From assembly GCA_002747825.1 (NCBI GenBank), contig PDQQ01000013.1:38822-102821 (forward strand): a stretch of DNA of 64,000 bases, read 5' to 3'. Position 1 is the stretch's first letter, and every line of letters starts with the position of its first letter. The position numbers and the translations under genes are program-made. Origin of the DNA: Deltaproteobacteria bacterium. Lineage in GTDB: Bacteria; Desulfobacterota; Desulfobulbia; Desulfobulbales; Desulfocapsaceae. The notes below the pieces were generated by a model, which searched no databases, was not told where the DNA came from, and saw nothing but the letters and a program-made list of their open reading frames with translations. Below, piece after piece: positions 18,965 to 27,393 of this stretch.

Positions 18965-19591
18965 CTAGAGATAGGGGTTTGTTGCAGCCTCATGGCCAAT
19001 GGTCGACTGTTTGCCCCCGTAGCCATGGCCCGGCCAGACCAGGGTCTCTTCAGGCAGGGAAAACAGGTTCGTCCGAATCGATTCGACGAGCTCCCGGTGT
19101 GAACCGCCGGGGAAGTCGGTTCGCCCTATGCCGCCCACAAAAAGGCTGTCTCCTGTAAACAGATGTGGGGCGCTGTACAGACAAATACCGCCCGGTGTAT
19201 GCCCCGGCGTATGCAGAACCTGCAGGCGAACCGTTCCCAGGATGATCTCATCATTGGCCTCTACACTGACTTCAGGAGGGGGACTGGCTTCAAGCCCGAG
19301 CATCGAAAAATAATTTTTCACCTCTTCCTGCTCAAAAAAAGCGATATCAGCGGCATGCATAACTATTTTCGCCCCGGTCTGCTGTTGAATCCGCCGATTA
19401 CCACAGACATGGTCGGGGTGACCATGGGTTGCTATAATGTACTTCACAGACAACCCGAGCCTGTCAACCTCAGACAGCAGGAAATCTTCTTCACCGCCAG
19501 GATCGATGATCGCCGCCTGACCTGTCTGTTCACAACCGACGATATAGCAGCAAACCGCCATAGACCCTACTATGAATTGCTGTACTATCAT
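18965..19591 (-). CDS. Metallo-beta-lactamase-fold hydrolase, glyoxalase II-like
   Basis: A 208-residue metallo-hydrolase. The HxHxDH metal motif is present as THGHPDH near residue 55, with downstream ligands in HTPGHTPGG (near 130), FTGDSLFVGGIGRTDFPGG (near 147) and the final GHGYGGKQSTIGHE. This is the short YcbL/GloB-like type, without the C-terminal glutathione-binding domain of true glyoxalase II, so the substrate is uncertain; a thioester hydrolase is usual. It is downstream of mrp on the same strand, 141 bases away, separated by a likely terminator and a strong hairpin; selB follows 66 bases on. Confidence 0.85.
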   Translation of the reverse strand: MIVQQFIVGSMAVCCYIVGCEQTGQAAIIDPGGEEDFLLSEVDRLGLSVKYIIATHGHPDHVCGNRRIQQQTGAKIVMHAADIAFFEQEEVKNYFSMLGLEASPPPEVSVEANDEIILGTVRLQVLHTPGHTPGGICLYSAPHLFTGDSLFVGGIGRTDFPGGSHRELVESIRTNLFSLPEETLVWPGHGYGGKQSTIGHEAATNPYL

Positions 19592-19625
19592 ATCCGTTTT
19601 TTCTGCGTTGAAAATGCGTTATCCT

Positions 19626-19652
19626 CAGCAGCAGCCCGCCCGCCTGCTGCTG
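19626..19652. repeat. Perfect 9-bp inverted repeat between mrp and hydrolase gene
   Basis: CAGCAGCAG (19626-19634) and CTGCTGCTG (19644-19652) pair perfectly around a nine-base C-rich loop. It sits 35 bases before the start of the leftward hydrolase gene and is not followed by a T-run on either strand, so it is not a simple terminator. It may fold in the 5' leader of that gene. Confidence 0.5.
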
Positions 19653-19663
19653 AAAAAGAGTCT

Positions 19664-19687
19664 TAAAAACACCCACCAGCCGTGGGC
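19664..19687 (-). terminator. Likely mrp terminator
   Basis: Read leftwards: CCCAC, a five-base loop, GTGGG, then TGTTTTTAA. The stem is only 5 bp (6 with a G-T pair) but is placed 45 bases after the mrp stop and directly followed by the T-run. Confidence 0.55.
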
Positions 19688-19731
19688 ATTTTTTGGTAAC
19701 CGATTGTTACAGGATCTGCGAAAACTGCCCT

Positions 19732-20661
19732 TTACGAACAGGAACCGCCACCACAACAGCCTCCGTCGTCCTGGGAAACAGTACGCAACGTAACCGGTGC
19801 TCCCGTCGCAGGCAGTCGCAGTTCAACCGCCTTTACCACCTTCTGAAAGGCCGCAATGGCCGGACTGTCACCGGCCGATGCGAGGTATGGACGCCCCTCA
19901 TCTCCGGCCATAACAACCTTGGGATCCATCGGGATTCTGCCCAGAAAGGGGAGATCACATTCGCGGGCAAGGGCCTCGCCACCGCCGGACTTAAAGATAT
20001 CCACGGTGGTATTACAGCCAGGACAGACAAAACCGGACATATTTTCGACGACTCCGGCAATTTCGACCTTGACCGTTCTACAGAAATTTATTGACTTCCG
20101 GACATCTGCCAAAGCAACATTTTGCGGCGTTGTCACCACAATGGCATTGAGCAGAGGAATAGTCTGGGCCACCGATAAAGGCTCATCACCGGTTCCAGGA
20201 GGTGCATCGATGATCAGATAATCCAGCTCACCCCAGTCCATATCGGAGACAAATTGACGGATGGCCTGGATTTTCAGGGGTCCCCGCCAGATTATGGCCT
20301 CATCCCGATCCTGCATCATATACTCCAGAGAAACCACCTTCAGGTTCTCGTTATAGGCCAGCGGTGGAACCAGTCCGTTCGGCTCGGCGGGAGGCTGCAC
20401 GGTGCCCTTGAGATCCAGCATACGAATGACATCCGGGCCATGGATATCAACGTCCATCAAACCGACCTGATATCCAGCGTTGGCAAGTCCCAGGGCCAGA
20501 TTGACGGAGACGGTCGATTTACCAACCCCCCCCTTGCCGCTCATCACCAAAATCTTGTTTTTGATTTTACCAAGAGACCTCTTGATTGCCAGTTCTTGCT
20601 GCGCTGCAGCAGCCTGTTGCGACTCGGGCGTACTACAGGAACCACCACAAGATCCACTCAT
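19732..20661 (-). CDS. mrp: Mrp/NBP35-type Fe-S cluster carrier ATPase
   Basis: A 309-residue P-loop scaffold protein that delivers 4Fe-4S clusters to apo-proteins. It has the deviant Walker A GKGGVGKST near residue 42, the MDVDIHGPD switch region, IIDAPPGTGDEP, and the cluster-binding CPGC near residue 220. Both ends are cysteine-rich: SGSCGGSCS at the N-terminus and GGCCGGGSCS at the C-terminus, the latter seen in anaerobe Mrp proteins. ATG 20661 is preceded by an ideal GGAGGT at 7 bases, so the 20-codon longer frame is rejected. It supports the many Fe-S enzymes of an anaerobe and precedes the hydrolase and selB genes on this strand. Confidence 0.92.
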   Translation of the reverse strand: MSGSCGGSCSTPESQQAAAAQQELAIKRSLGKIKNKILVMSGKGGVGKSTVSVNLALGLANAGYQVGLMDVDIHGPDVIRMLDLKGTVQPPAEPNGLVPPLAYNENLKVVSLEYMMQDRDEAIIWRGPLKIQAIRQFVSDMDWGELDYLIIDAPPGTGDEPLSVAQTIPLLNAIVVTTPQNVALADVRKSINFCRTVKVEIAGVVENMSGFVCPGCNTTVDIFKSGGGEALARECDLPFLGRIPMDPKVVMAGDEGRPYLASAGDSPAIAAFQKVVKAVELRLPATGAPVTLRTVSQDDGGCCGGGSCS

Positions 20662-20888
20662 TGTCCTACCTCCATTTTGAAAAAGATATAAAGACCGACA
20701 AATACGACTTTCCAATACCATAAAGCCCTATAGAAAAAAGTAAATACATGTCGGATGCAAAACTGCCGTTCTCGGCTGCAACAGGGGCGACAAAACACTG
20801 GCTGACTATACCGCAGATTGCACTATCCTGCACAAATACCGATATATTTTTTTCAGCCAGAAGATACCGCCTTCTCAACGGCCCGGGA

Positions 20889-20935
20889 TTGACGAAAGTC
20901 TAATCATGGTATATCATATGTCTACAATTAGACAT
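20889..20935 (+). promoter_or_regulatory. Promoter and operator palindrome of the ParS/RES operon
   Basis: TTGACG (20889-20894), a 17-bp spacer and TATCAT (20912-20917) form a good sigma-70 promoter. Immediately downstream, covering the expected start of transcription, is the palindrome ATGTCTA (20918-20924), CAAT, TAGACAT (20929-20935). A second, overlapping inverted pair is GTCTAAT and ATTAGAC (20899-20905, 20926-20932). Placement suits autorepression by the antitoxin. Confidence 0.7.
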
Positions 20936-20950
20936 TCAAAGGAGGGCATC

Positions 20951-21352
20951 ATGGCACTCGCGCTGCGACAAGGGCCTGAACTGACGATCACAGAGATAAT
21001 AGAAAAGATTGAAAACGGTGTGCCGACAGCTGTTTTCAACGCCATCAAGGATGCGCTGGAGCTCAGCGATAAAGAGCTCGCTCAGACAATCAGAATCCCC
21101 AGGAGTACACTTGCACTCAGAAAGCGGCGGGGAAGATTCTCCTATGAAGAGTCGGAAAGATTGTACCGCTTGCAACGACTCATTGAAAAGGCTGTGCAGG
21201 TTTTTGGGGATATCGAAACAGCCAGAATCTGGCTGAAGAATACGGCCTACGGCTTGGGAGACAGGTCACCGCTTGCATTTTGCCGCACCGAGATCGGGGC
21301 CAGAGAGGTAGAGAACCTGCTCGGCCGCATCGAGTATGGGGTGTTCTCCTGA
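20951..21352 (+). CDS. ParS/Xre-type (DUF2384) antitoxin
   Basis: A 133-residue antitoxin of the MbcA/ParS/Xre class. The middle (ELSDKELAQTIRIPRSTLALRKRRG) is a helix-turn-helix, and the C-terminal half (RLQRLIEKAVQVFGDIETARIWL, then GLGDRSPLAFCRTEIGAREVENLLGRIEYGVF) is the toxin-binding DUF2384 domain, normally ending in a strand that plugs the toxin's active site. ATG 20951 has AAAGGAGGG at good spacing. Its stop overlaps the toxin start by one base (TGATG), so the two are translationally coupled. The palindrome at the promoter is a likely binding site. Confidence 0.88.
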   Translation: MALALRQGPELTITEIIEKIENGVPTAVFNAIKDALELSDKELAQTIRIPRSTLALRKRRGRFSYEESERLYRLQRLIEKAVQVFGDIETARIWLKNTAYGLGDRSPLAFCRTEIGAREVENLLGRIEYGVFS

Positions 21353-21810
21353 TGGACATTACCGCCTACCGTCTTGTCCCCAGAAAACATGCGGATACGG
21401 CCTTTACAGGCACAGGGGCCAGGCTCTATGGAGGGCGCTGGAACAGCCCCGGCACCGCGGTTGTCTATACTTCAGAATCCCTTGCCCTCTGCTGTCTGGA
21501 GATCTTTGTGCATCTTCCCTCGTACAAGCTGTTGCAAGGGTATGTTTACATCAAGGTTCATTTTGACTCAGCCCTTGTTCTTGAGGCAGAGCTGCCTGAC
21601 GGCTGGAGTGCACGACCAATTTCCAGCTCTTCACAGACCATTGGTAATCGGTGGGTCAGTGATGGCAGGTTTCCGATACTCAAGGTACCGAGTGTAATCA
21701 TTCCCGAGGGTGTCAACTATCTGCTCAATGTTGCCCATCCCGATGTTCATCATATCAAACAAGGGCCAGCGGCTGACATGACCTTCGATCCCCGCTTACA
21801 AAAGGACTAA
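21352..21810 (+). CDS. RES-domain toxin (NAD+-consuming)
   Basis: A 152-residue toxin of the RES family, named for conserved Arg, Glu and Ser. Visible landmarks are YRLVP at residues 5-9, GARLYGGRWNSPGTAVVYTSES at about 22-43, the ALCCLEIFVH helix, and a late NVAHPD segment. Known members (MbcT, ParT, Xre-RES) degrade NAD+ or ADP-ribosylate a target, arresting growth unless bound by the antitoxin. It begins inside the antitoxin stop codon. No mobile-element genes flank the pair, so it may serve as a stabilising locus or a phage defence module; both are inference. Confidence 0.9.
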   Translation: MDITAYRLVPRKHADTAFTGTGARLYGGRWNSPGTAVVYTSESLALCCLEIFVHLPSYKLLQGYVYIKVHFDSALVLEAELPDGWSARPISSSSQTIGNRWVSDGRFPILKVPSVIIPEGVNYLLNVAHPDVHHIKQGPAADMTFDPRLQKD

Positions 21811-21823
21811 AACTGCTTGACCA

Positions 21824-22102
21824 TCACCAGTCAACATAATCGTCTTCATAGTCTTCATAATCTGCGTCGTATGTATCGCAATCATCACACTCATCGCATG
21901 CATCCGGAATATGATCGAAGAGATCTTGCCTGCCGGTTGTTTCTGTCTGTTTTGAATGCCTTTTTCCGTCCATATCATCAAGGATAATCCAGTTTTCTCG
22001 GTCTTGAACAGGACTTTGATCCTTTTTACCAGGGGATAACTTCCTCCACTCCTTCTTAAACATGTCAAAAAAACGGAGTAAGAATACATCAAACAGAAAC
22101 AT
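21824..22102 (-). CDS. Small acidic hypothetical protein
   Basis: A 92-residue protein I do not recognise. The first part is hydrophobic and basic (MFLFDVFLLRFFDMFKKEWRK), the last 35 residues are extremely acidic with a CDECDDC cysteine cluster and many Asp, Glu and Tyr. ATG 22102 has GGAGGGA 5 bases upstream, which is the main reason for calling it; the frame is open ten codons further. It converges on the RES toxin with 13 bases between stops. Metal binding by the Cys/Asp tail is a guess. Confidence 0.5.
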   Translation of the reverse strand: MFLFDVFLLRFFDMFKKEWRKLSPGKKDQSPVQDRENWIILDDMDGKRHSKQTETTGRQDLFDHIPDACDECDDCDTYDADYEDYEDDYVDW

Positions 22103-22470
22103 AGTCCCTCCTCGAGATCTCCTGGTTATCAAACCAAAAGCCGCTTTTTTATCTATAGATGCATTGCCCGGAAAAAAACCTCAATAAGGAGGATAGAGCC
22201 TCTGACTGATAATTTCAAGGATTCATTCAATCTATCAGCCGGTCTCTTCTGCAATTTTTTGTGACAAGGAGGGCGTGTTTACAATAAAATAATGCAAATT
22301 ATCAAAAATCTATGTAATAACCTTGGTGGTTGCCTGGATCGCGGCAGTCGCAGATGTTCAGGCGAGCGCGGGCAGGATGTGCAACAACGGGTGGTGCGGC
22401 CCTGCGTCCAAAAACAGCTGAAAAACGCTGAAGACCACTCTCTTTTCACCAAAACGATGGCGGATTGATT
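22103..22470. other. Leader region before ftsY
   Basis: About 370 bases between the divergent acidic-protein gene and ftsY. It contains one 58-codon open frame (listed next) and two AGGAGG-like sequences (about 22187 and 22267) that are not spaced for any long frame. No clear promoter hexamers were found. Confidence 0.35.
22292..22468 (+). CDS. Possible 58-residue leader ORF of ftsY
   Basis: ATG 22292 to TGA 22466-22468, ending two bases before the ftsY ATG. The product is basic, with four cysteines (CNNLGGC, later RRC and PCV), and no known motif. The nearest strong ribosome-binding site (AGGAGG, 22267-22272) is 19 bases away, too far for normal use. It may be chance; the end-to-start arrangement would allow translational coupling to ftsY. 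Confidence 0.22.
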   Translation: MQIIKNLCNNLGGCLDRGSRRCSGERGQDVQQRVVRPCVQKQLKNAEDHSLFTKTMAD

Positions 22471-23604
22471 ATGCTTGGCTGGTTCAAAAAGAAGTCCGAT
22501 ACACAAGACACCGACAAAAAGGATATCCCCTCCAGCAGCGGGAACAGACAAAGGCCCTCTGCCGAACGAGAAAAAACGCCAGCACCCTCTTCCCAGAGCA
22601 TCGCAGACCATAAAGAGGTTGATCCTGCCCCACGCCAGGCAGTTCCTGAAAAGGCCCGAACAGTTGAGACCTCCGAGGAGAACAGGGAATCCTTTTTTTC
22701 TCGCCTCAGCAAGGGTCTTGAAAAGACTCGGGAAAGCTTCACCTACCAGATGGATGCTCTTTTTCTTGGCAAAAAAGAGATTGATGCAGATATGCTGGAT
22801 GCCCTTGAAGAGTTGCTCATTACGGCAGATCTGGGGGTAGAGACCACCGATGAGCTTATGGAGCTTGCCAGAAGACGAGTCAAACGCAAAGAACTTACCG
22901 ATCCTGAATCCCTGAAAAAGATTGTTAAAAACCATCTGCGTCAGTATATCCTCGACAACGAGGCCGACGCCAGGATGGTTATGCCCGGGGCCGGCCCCTT
23001 TGTGATCATGGTTATCGGGGTCAATGGCGTCGGCAAAACCACGACCATCGGCAAAATTGCCCATAAGTTCAAAGAGTCCGGGCAAAGCGTTCTTCTCGTT
23101 GCGGCCGATACCTTCCGGGCCGCAGCCATCTCACAACTCCAGATATGGGGAGAGCGGAACGATATCCCCGTCATCGCCCATCAGGAGGGCGCGGATCCGT
23201 CCTCGGTGGTTTTCTCGGCAATGGAATCGGCGATCGCCAAGGCCATTGATGTTGTCATCATAGACACCGCCGGCAGAATGCACACCAAGGACAACCTGAT
23301 GGAGGAGCTGAAAAAGATCAAAAGAGTCATCGGCAAAAAACTCGCCGGGGCTCCCCATGAAACCCTCCTGATCATCGATGCCACCACCGGCCAAAACGCC
23401 CTTTCCCAGGCAAGGCTCTTTGATGCTGCAACCAAGGTCAGCGGACTGGCCCTGACAAAACTCGACGGCACCTCCAAAGGCGGGATTGTTGTCAATATAT
23501 CAAGGGATATGAAGATCCCCATCCGCTTTATCGGGATTGGGGAAAAAATTGATGATCTCAGGGAGTTTGACGCCAGACAGTTCGTTGAAGCCCTCTTCTC
23601 TTAA
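22471..23604 (+). CDS. ftsY: Signal recognition particle receptor FtsY
   Basis: A 377-residue SRP GTPase that docks ribosome-SRP complexes at the inner membrane for cotranslational insertion. It begins MLGWFKKK, a short membrane-targeting helix, then about 75 residues of charged low-complexity linker, the N-domain helices, and the G-domain: GVNGVGKTTTIGKIA near residue 183, DTAGRMHTKDNLMEEL, TKLDGTSKGG near 330 and FIGIGEKIDDL. ATG 22471 is used; a TTG two codons upstream is in frame. No strong ribosome-binding site precedes it, which makes coupling to the small upstream frame conceivable. Confidence 0.94.
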   Translation: MLGWFKKKSDTQDTDKKDIPSSSGNRQRPSAEREKTPAPSSQSIADHKEVDPAPRQAVPEKARTVETSEENRESFFSRLSKGLEKTRESFTYQMDALFLGKKEIDADMLDALEELLITADLGVETTDELMELARRRVKRKELTDPESLKKIVKNHLRQYILDNEADARMVMPGAGPFVIMVIGVNGVGKTTTIGKIAHKFKESGQSVLLVAADTFRAAAISQLQIWGERNDIPVIAHQEGADPSSVVFSAMESAIAKAIDVVIIDTAGRMHTKDNLMEELKKIKRVIGKKLAGAPHETLLIIDATTGQNALSQARLFDAATKVSGLALTKLDGTSKGGIVVNISRDMKIPIRFIGIGEKIDDLREFDARQFVEALFS

Positions 23605-23652
23605 AAAGGGAGGAAGCCAGGTTTTTTACCACAGTAAAAGAACAAACACACC

Positions 23653-24486
23653 ATGTACTACCAACAAAAACAATCTCCTGGCTGCGGAGGCTGTCTGCTG
23701 ATCGCCCTTCTCTTGACCCTGATCCTTGGCGGGCCGTCTGGCCTGATGTCTTTTCTGGGGACCCTTGTCTATCTCGGATTTTCCGGTTTTTTGCTCTTCA
23801 TCCTGCTGTTCTGGGGCTTTTCCTACTGGGTGCGGCAGAAGGCCTTTTCCTACCAGCAGTCGCAGAGCGAAAGCCACAACCGGTTTGTCTGGCTCCTGAT
23901 CAACATCCTCATTCATATTGCCAAACTGGATGGCAAGATCACCCGGGAAGAAGTGCAGACAATACACCGATTTTTCCAGTACAATCTGCACTACAATCAG
24001 ACCCAGATGCACTGGGTAAAAGAGCTTATCAAAGAGGCCGCCAATTCATCCCATCCGCTTGATACACTGCTCCAGGAAATCAAGTCAAATTTTGGCTACG
24101 AACCGCATCTCATCCTCCTTGAGCTCGTATATCAGCTCCTCTACACGAATGAGAGTGTCAGCGATAAAGATCTGCAGACCGCACGCTATATCGCCACCTA
24201 TTTACATATCTCTGAATACGACCTGCGGACCATTGAGGCAAAATACCGCTACGGCAGAAGCTACAGCGCCGCTGGATCCGCCTATGACGAATCGGCAAGG
24301 CATTATGCCACGCTCGGGCTGCAAAAGGGGGCCAGCTCAGAGGAGATCAAGAAGGCCTACAGAAAACTGAGCATGAAATACCACCCGGACAAGGTCCGTC
24401 ATCTGGGAGACGAATTCAGGGCTGTTGCCGAAGAAAAGATGAAGGAGATCAACGCCGCCTACGACTATCTGACCAAACAGCCGTAA
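23653..24486 (+). CDS. DjlA-like membrane protein with TerB and J domains
   Basis: A 277-residue co-chaperone-like protein. It has a Gly/Cys-rich start, two transmembrane helices (about residues 16-37 and 40-62), a TerB-like helical domain ([21 protein letters not shown], near 78-180), and a C-terminal J domain with the HPD motif (YHPDKV near 245) that would stimulate DnaK ATPase. The order membrane-TerB-J is that of DjlA, but with two membrane segments and a low overall resemblance. No DnaK or GrpE gene is near. Gene follows ftsY by 48 bases on the same strand and precedes an aminotransferase by 61, so cotranscription is likely. Confidence 0.8.
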   Translation: MYYQQKQSPGCGGCLLIALLLTLILGGPSGLMSFLGTLVYLGFSGFLLFILLFWGFSYWVRQKAFSYQQSQSESHNRFVWLLINILIHIAKLDGKITREEVQTIHRFFQYNLHYNQTQMHWVKELIKEAANSSHPLDTLLQEIKSNFGYEPHLILLELVYQLLYTNESVSDKDLQTARYIATYLHISEYDLRTIEAKYRYGRSYSAAGSAYDESARHYATLGLQKGASSEEIKKAYRKLSMKYHPDKVRHLGDEFRAVAEEKMKEINAAYDYLTKQP

Positions 24487-24547
24487 CCAAGAAGATCAAA
24501 GGACTGGTCGTTGAAACCGCCATAACCCAAAAACAAAAGGAGAGACA

Positions 24548-25729
24548 ATGCCTGTTGCAGATAAGATGCGTGTTTTCGCCGAAAAATCGTCCTGGATTCG
24601 CAAGATGTTCGAACAAGGGGCCGCAATGAAGGCCCAATATGGGGCAGACAAGGTCTACGACTTCAGTATCGGCAACCCGGATGCACCGCCACCCCCCAAA
24701 TTTACCAGCGTTATCGAAAAGATTGTTCAAAAAGAAGATCCGGGTGTACATGGCTATATGCCCAACGCAGGGTATCCGTGGGTTCGAGAGGCCCTTGCCC
24801 AAAGGATGTCCAGAGAACAGGAGGTACAGCTCGACAAGGATGATATTCTTATGGCCTGCGGTGCTGCCGGCGGTCTGAACGTTGTCATGAAGGCCATCCT
24901 CAACCCCGGCGATGAGGTTATCATACTTGCACCCTACTTCGTTGAGTACGGCTTCTACATCGATAACCATGGAGGGATCGCCAAGGTCGTGCAGACCGAC
25001 GAAGATTGCAATCTTGATCTGGAGGCAATAGAAAAGGCGATAGGCAAACGGACCAGGGCAATCTTCATCAACTCGCCGAATAACCCGTCAGGCCAGATTT
25101 ATCCGGCCGAAACGCTCAAAGAGCTTGGACGCTGTCTGGACAAGGCCCAGAAACAATACAAAACGAAGATCTACCTCGTCTCTGATGAGCCCTATAGAAA
25201 GATCGTCTTTGACAACCATACTGTTCCCTCGATATTCAACTCCTACCTTAACAGCATCGTCGTCTCGTCCTATTCAAAAGATCTCTCCCTGCCCGGCGAG
25301 CGCATTGGGTATCTGGCCGTACATCCAGAGATGGAGCAGAAACAACAGCTGCTTGATGCCCTGGTGCTGGCAACCAGAATTCTCGGATTTCTCAATGCAC
25401 CGGCACTGATGCAAAGGGTGGTGGCAGAACTACAGAATGAAACGGTGGACAAGGCCTGGTATGCCGACAAAAAAGAGCGTATCTGTCCAATGTTGCGTAA
25501 GGCCGGTCTTGAATTTCAGGAGCCGAAAGGCGGTTTCTACGTCTTTCCCAAGACACCGATAGAAGATGACGTACAGTTCACGGCGCTGCTGCAGCAGGAA
25601 AAGATCCTTGTGGTACCGGGCTCAGGTTTTGGCCGGCCGGGATATATCCGGGTTGCCTTTTGTGTTCCGATCCAGACCATAAAAGACTCAGAAGAGAGTT
25701 GGCTTCGTGCTACAGGCCCCCTTCTCTGA
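24548..25729 (+). CDS. Class I/II pyridoxal-phosphate aminotransferase
   Basis: A 393-residue fold-type I aminotransferase. Landmarks: HGYMPNAGYPWVREALAQ near residue 75, the substrate/PLP motif SPNNPSGQIYP near 178, and the Schiff-base lysine in SSYSKDLSLPGERIGYLAVH near 240. It probably transfers the amino group of aspartate or another amino acid to 2-oxoglutarate; the exact substrate cannot be told from sequence alone. The start has AAAGGAGAGACA directly before ATG. The C-terminal domain (LVVPGSGFGRPGYIRVAFC) is complete. Confidence 0.88.
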   Translation: MPVADKMRVFAEKSSWIRKMFEQGAAMKAQYGADKVYDFSIGNPDAPPPPKFTSVIEKIVQKEDPGVHGYMPNAGYPWVREALAQRMSREQEVQLDKDDILMACGAAGGLNVVMKAILNPGDEVIILAPYFVEYGFYIDNHGGIAKVVQTDEDCNLDLEAIEKAIGKRTRAIFINSPNNPSGQIYPAETLKELGRCLDKAQKQYKTKIYLVSDEPYRKIVFDNHTVPSIFNSYLNSIVVSSYSKDLSLPGERIGYLAVHPEMEQKQQLLDALVLATRILGFLNAPALMQRVVAELQNETVDKAWYADKKERICPMLRKAGLEFQEPKGGFYVFPKTPIEDDVQFTALLQQEKILVVPGSGFGRPGYIRVAFCVPIQTIKDSEESWLRATGPLL

Positions 25730-25857
25730 CCCGAATTTTTCTATGCGCATGGTATTGAAATCTGCTCTATGTACCATCATGCATGTGATACATCGGCAAT
25801 TTCTCACAACTGCTGATCAGAGATCGGCGCAGGCTGGAAAAAACCAAGAGGGGGAGA

Positions 25858-27216
25858 TCAGCGCCCTCTGTTTTTTTTGCGCTGCGCCGTCTTGTCTCTG
25901 AATATCAGTTGTATACCGACCTTGTCCAGCCCCAGCCCCTCCCTGAATCTGTTTGTCAGATACCGTTCATAGGAGAAATGCACCCCCTTGCTGGAATTTG
26001 TCATCACCACAAATCGTGGGGGACAGGTACCGATCTGCGAGGTGTAATAAAACTTCAGGCGCTTGTTCTTATAGATCGGCGGAGAATGATGCTCGACGGC
26101 ATCAGCCAACAGCCGGTTCAAGGATGAGGTCGGAAAGGTGGCGGTATATTGACGGTATACCGAACTGATGGTTGGAAACAGCAGCTTGATGCCATAGCCG
26201 GTCAGTGCAGATACCCTGAGAAGCGGCGCATAGCCGGCAAAGGGCAAGAGCTCGGCAACTTTCTCCAAAACCGCCTTTTGCCGTTTTTTGTTCCCCTCGA
26301 GCAGGTCCCATTTGTTGACCAGGACAACGAGCCCCTTGCCCTCGTCACGGACATACCCAATGACCTTGGTATCCTGTTCTGTAATGCCTTCATCGGCGTC
26401 AATCAAAACCACGGCAATATCACAGTTTGCAAGGGCCGACAATGATTTTAAAATACTGAATTTTTCCAGTTTTTCTTTTGTCTTGCCCTTTCTTCTGATA
26501 CCGGCCGTATCCATAAAGAGATAGCTGTACCTGCCCTTGACAACCAGTGTATCCACACTGTCTCTGGTGGTGCCGGAGATATCCGAGACCACCATCCGAT
26601 CTTCGCCTATGATCTGGTTGATAAGCGATGACTTTCCGACATTTGGCCTTCCCAGAAAGGCAACCTTCACTGTATTTTCGGGAAGATCATGGCCTTGCTC
26701 AGCACTTCTGATATGCCCGCTGACGACCTCCATAAGAGACAAAAAGCCATATCGATGTTCAGCAGACAGCGGGATCAAGACCTCGACACCCAGTTCATAA
26801 AACGGGGGGAGCAGATCCAGCTCAACCTCCGGGCCATCGACCTTGTTGACAACGTACAAGACCGGTTTTTTTGACCGGCGAAGCATATTGGCGACCTCAA
26901 GATCGGCAGGGGTCAGGCCTTCCTTGCCATCCATCAGAAAAAGGACCATATCCGCCTCTTCGATCGCAGTCAGGGCCTGCTCGCGTATATGCTTGACCAG
27001 AGCGTCTTCCGGATCATTGTCTATGCCGCCGGTATCAACAAGGATAAACCCCTTCCCGTTCCAAACCACACGCTGATAATGACGGTCGCGGGTAACCCCC
27101 GGAGCAGGATCGACCAGGGCCTTTCTCGACTTGGTTATACGATTAAAAAGGGTTGACTTGCCAACGTTTGGACGTCCGACAAGGGCCACAATGGGCAGAC
27201 TTTCATAGGCAGACAT
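25858..27216 (-). CDS. der: Ribosome-assembly GTPase Der (EngA)
   Basis: A 452-residue protein with two tandem GTPase domains, diagnostic of Der, which acts in 50S ribosomal subunit maturation. G1 motifs: GRPNVGKSTLFNR (residues 14-26) and GRPNVGKSSLINQ (near 190); NKxD motifs NKVD and NKWD; then the C-terminal KH-like domain ending in a basic RKKNRGR tail. ATG 27216 lies directly before the first domain; the frame is open 59 codons further upstream without similarity. It is the last gene of the leftward run that starts beyond lpxD, separated from the kinase gene by 177 bases. Confidence 0.95.
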   Translation of the reverse strand: MSAYESLPIVALVGRPNVGKSTLFNRITKSRKALVDPAPGVTRDRHYQRVVWNGKGFILVDTGGIDNDPEDALVKHIREQALTAIEEADMVLFLMDGKEGLTPADLEVANMLRRSKKPVLYVVNKVDGPEVELDLLPPFYELGVEVLIPLSAEHRYGFLSLMEVVSGHIRSAEQGHDLPENTVKVAFLGRPNVGKSSLINQIIGEDRMVVSDISGTTRDSVDTLVVKGRYSYLFMDTAGIRRKGKTKEKLEKFSILKSLSALANCDIAVVLIDADEGITEQDTKVIGYVRDEGKGLVVLVNKWDLLEGNKKRQKAVLEKVAELLPFAGYAPLLRVSALTGYGIKLLFPTISSVYRQYTATFPTSSLNRLLADAVEHHSPPIYKNKRLKFYYTSQIGTCPPRFVVMTNSSKGVHFSYERYLTNRFREGLGLDKVGIQLIFRDKTAQRKKNRGR

Positions 27217-27393
27217 TTCGTATCTTTTGATATGGCAGATGTTTTCGATAATTGATCGCAGGCCCCTGTCCCGGGAGCCTGTTTGCACAAGCCTGTTGAC
27301 AAGACAGTAACAGGGCCCTGCATAGTACCATATGCCCGTCTCAAGGAAAACCCCGGCGAACGGAAAACAGGCCGCGTTGACGGCCACTCTCAC

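Noticed and set aside
22279..23085. 268-codon minus-strand frame opposite ftsY
   Set aside because: FtsY GTPase motifs lie on the plus strand; the minus-strand product has no domain.
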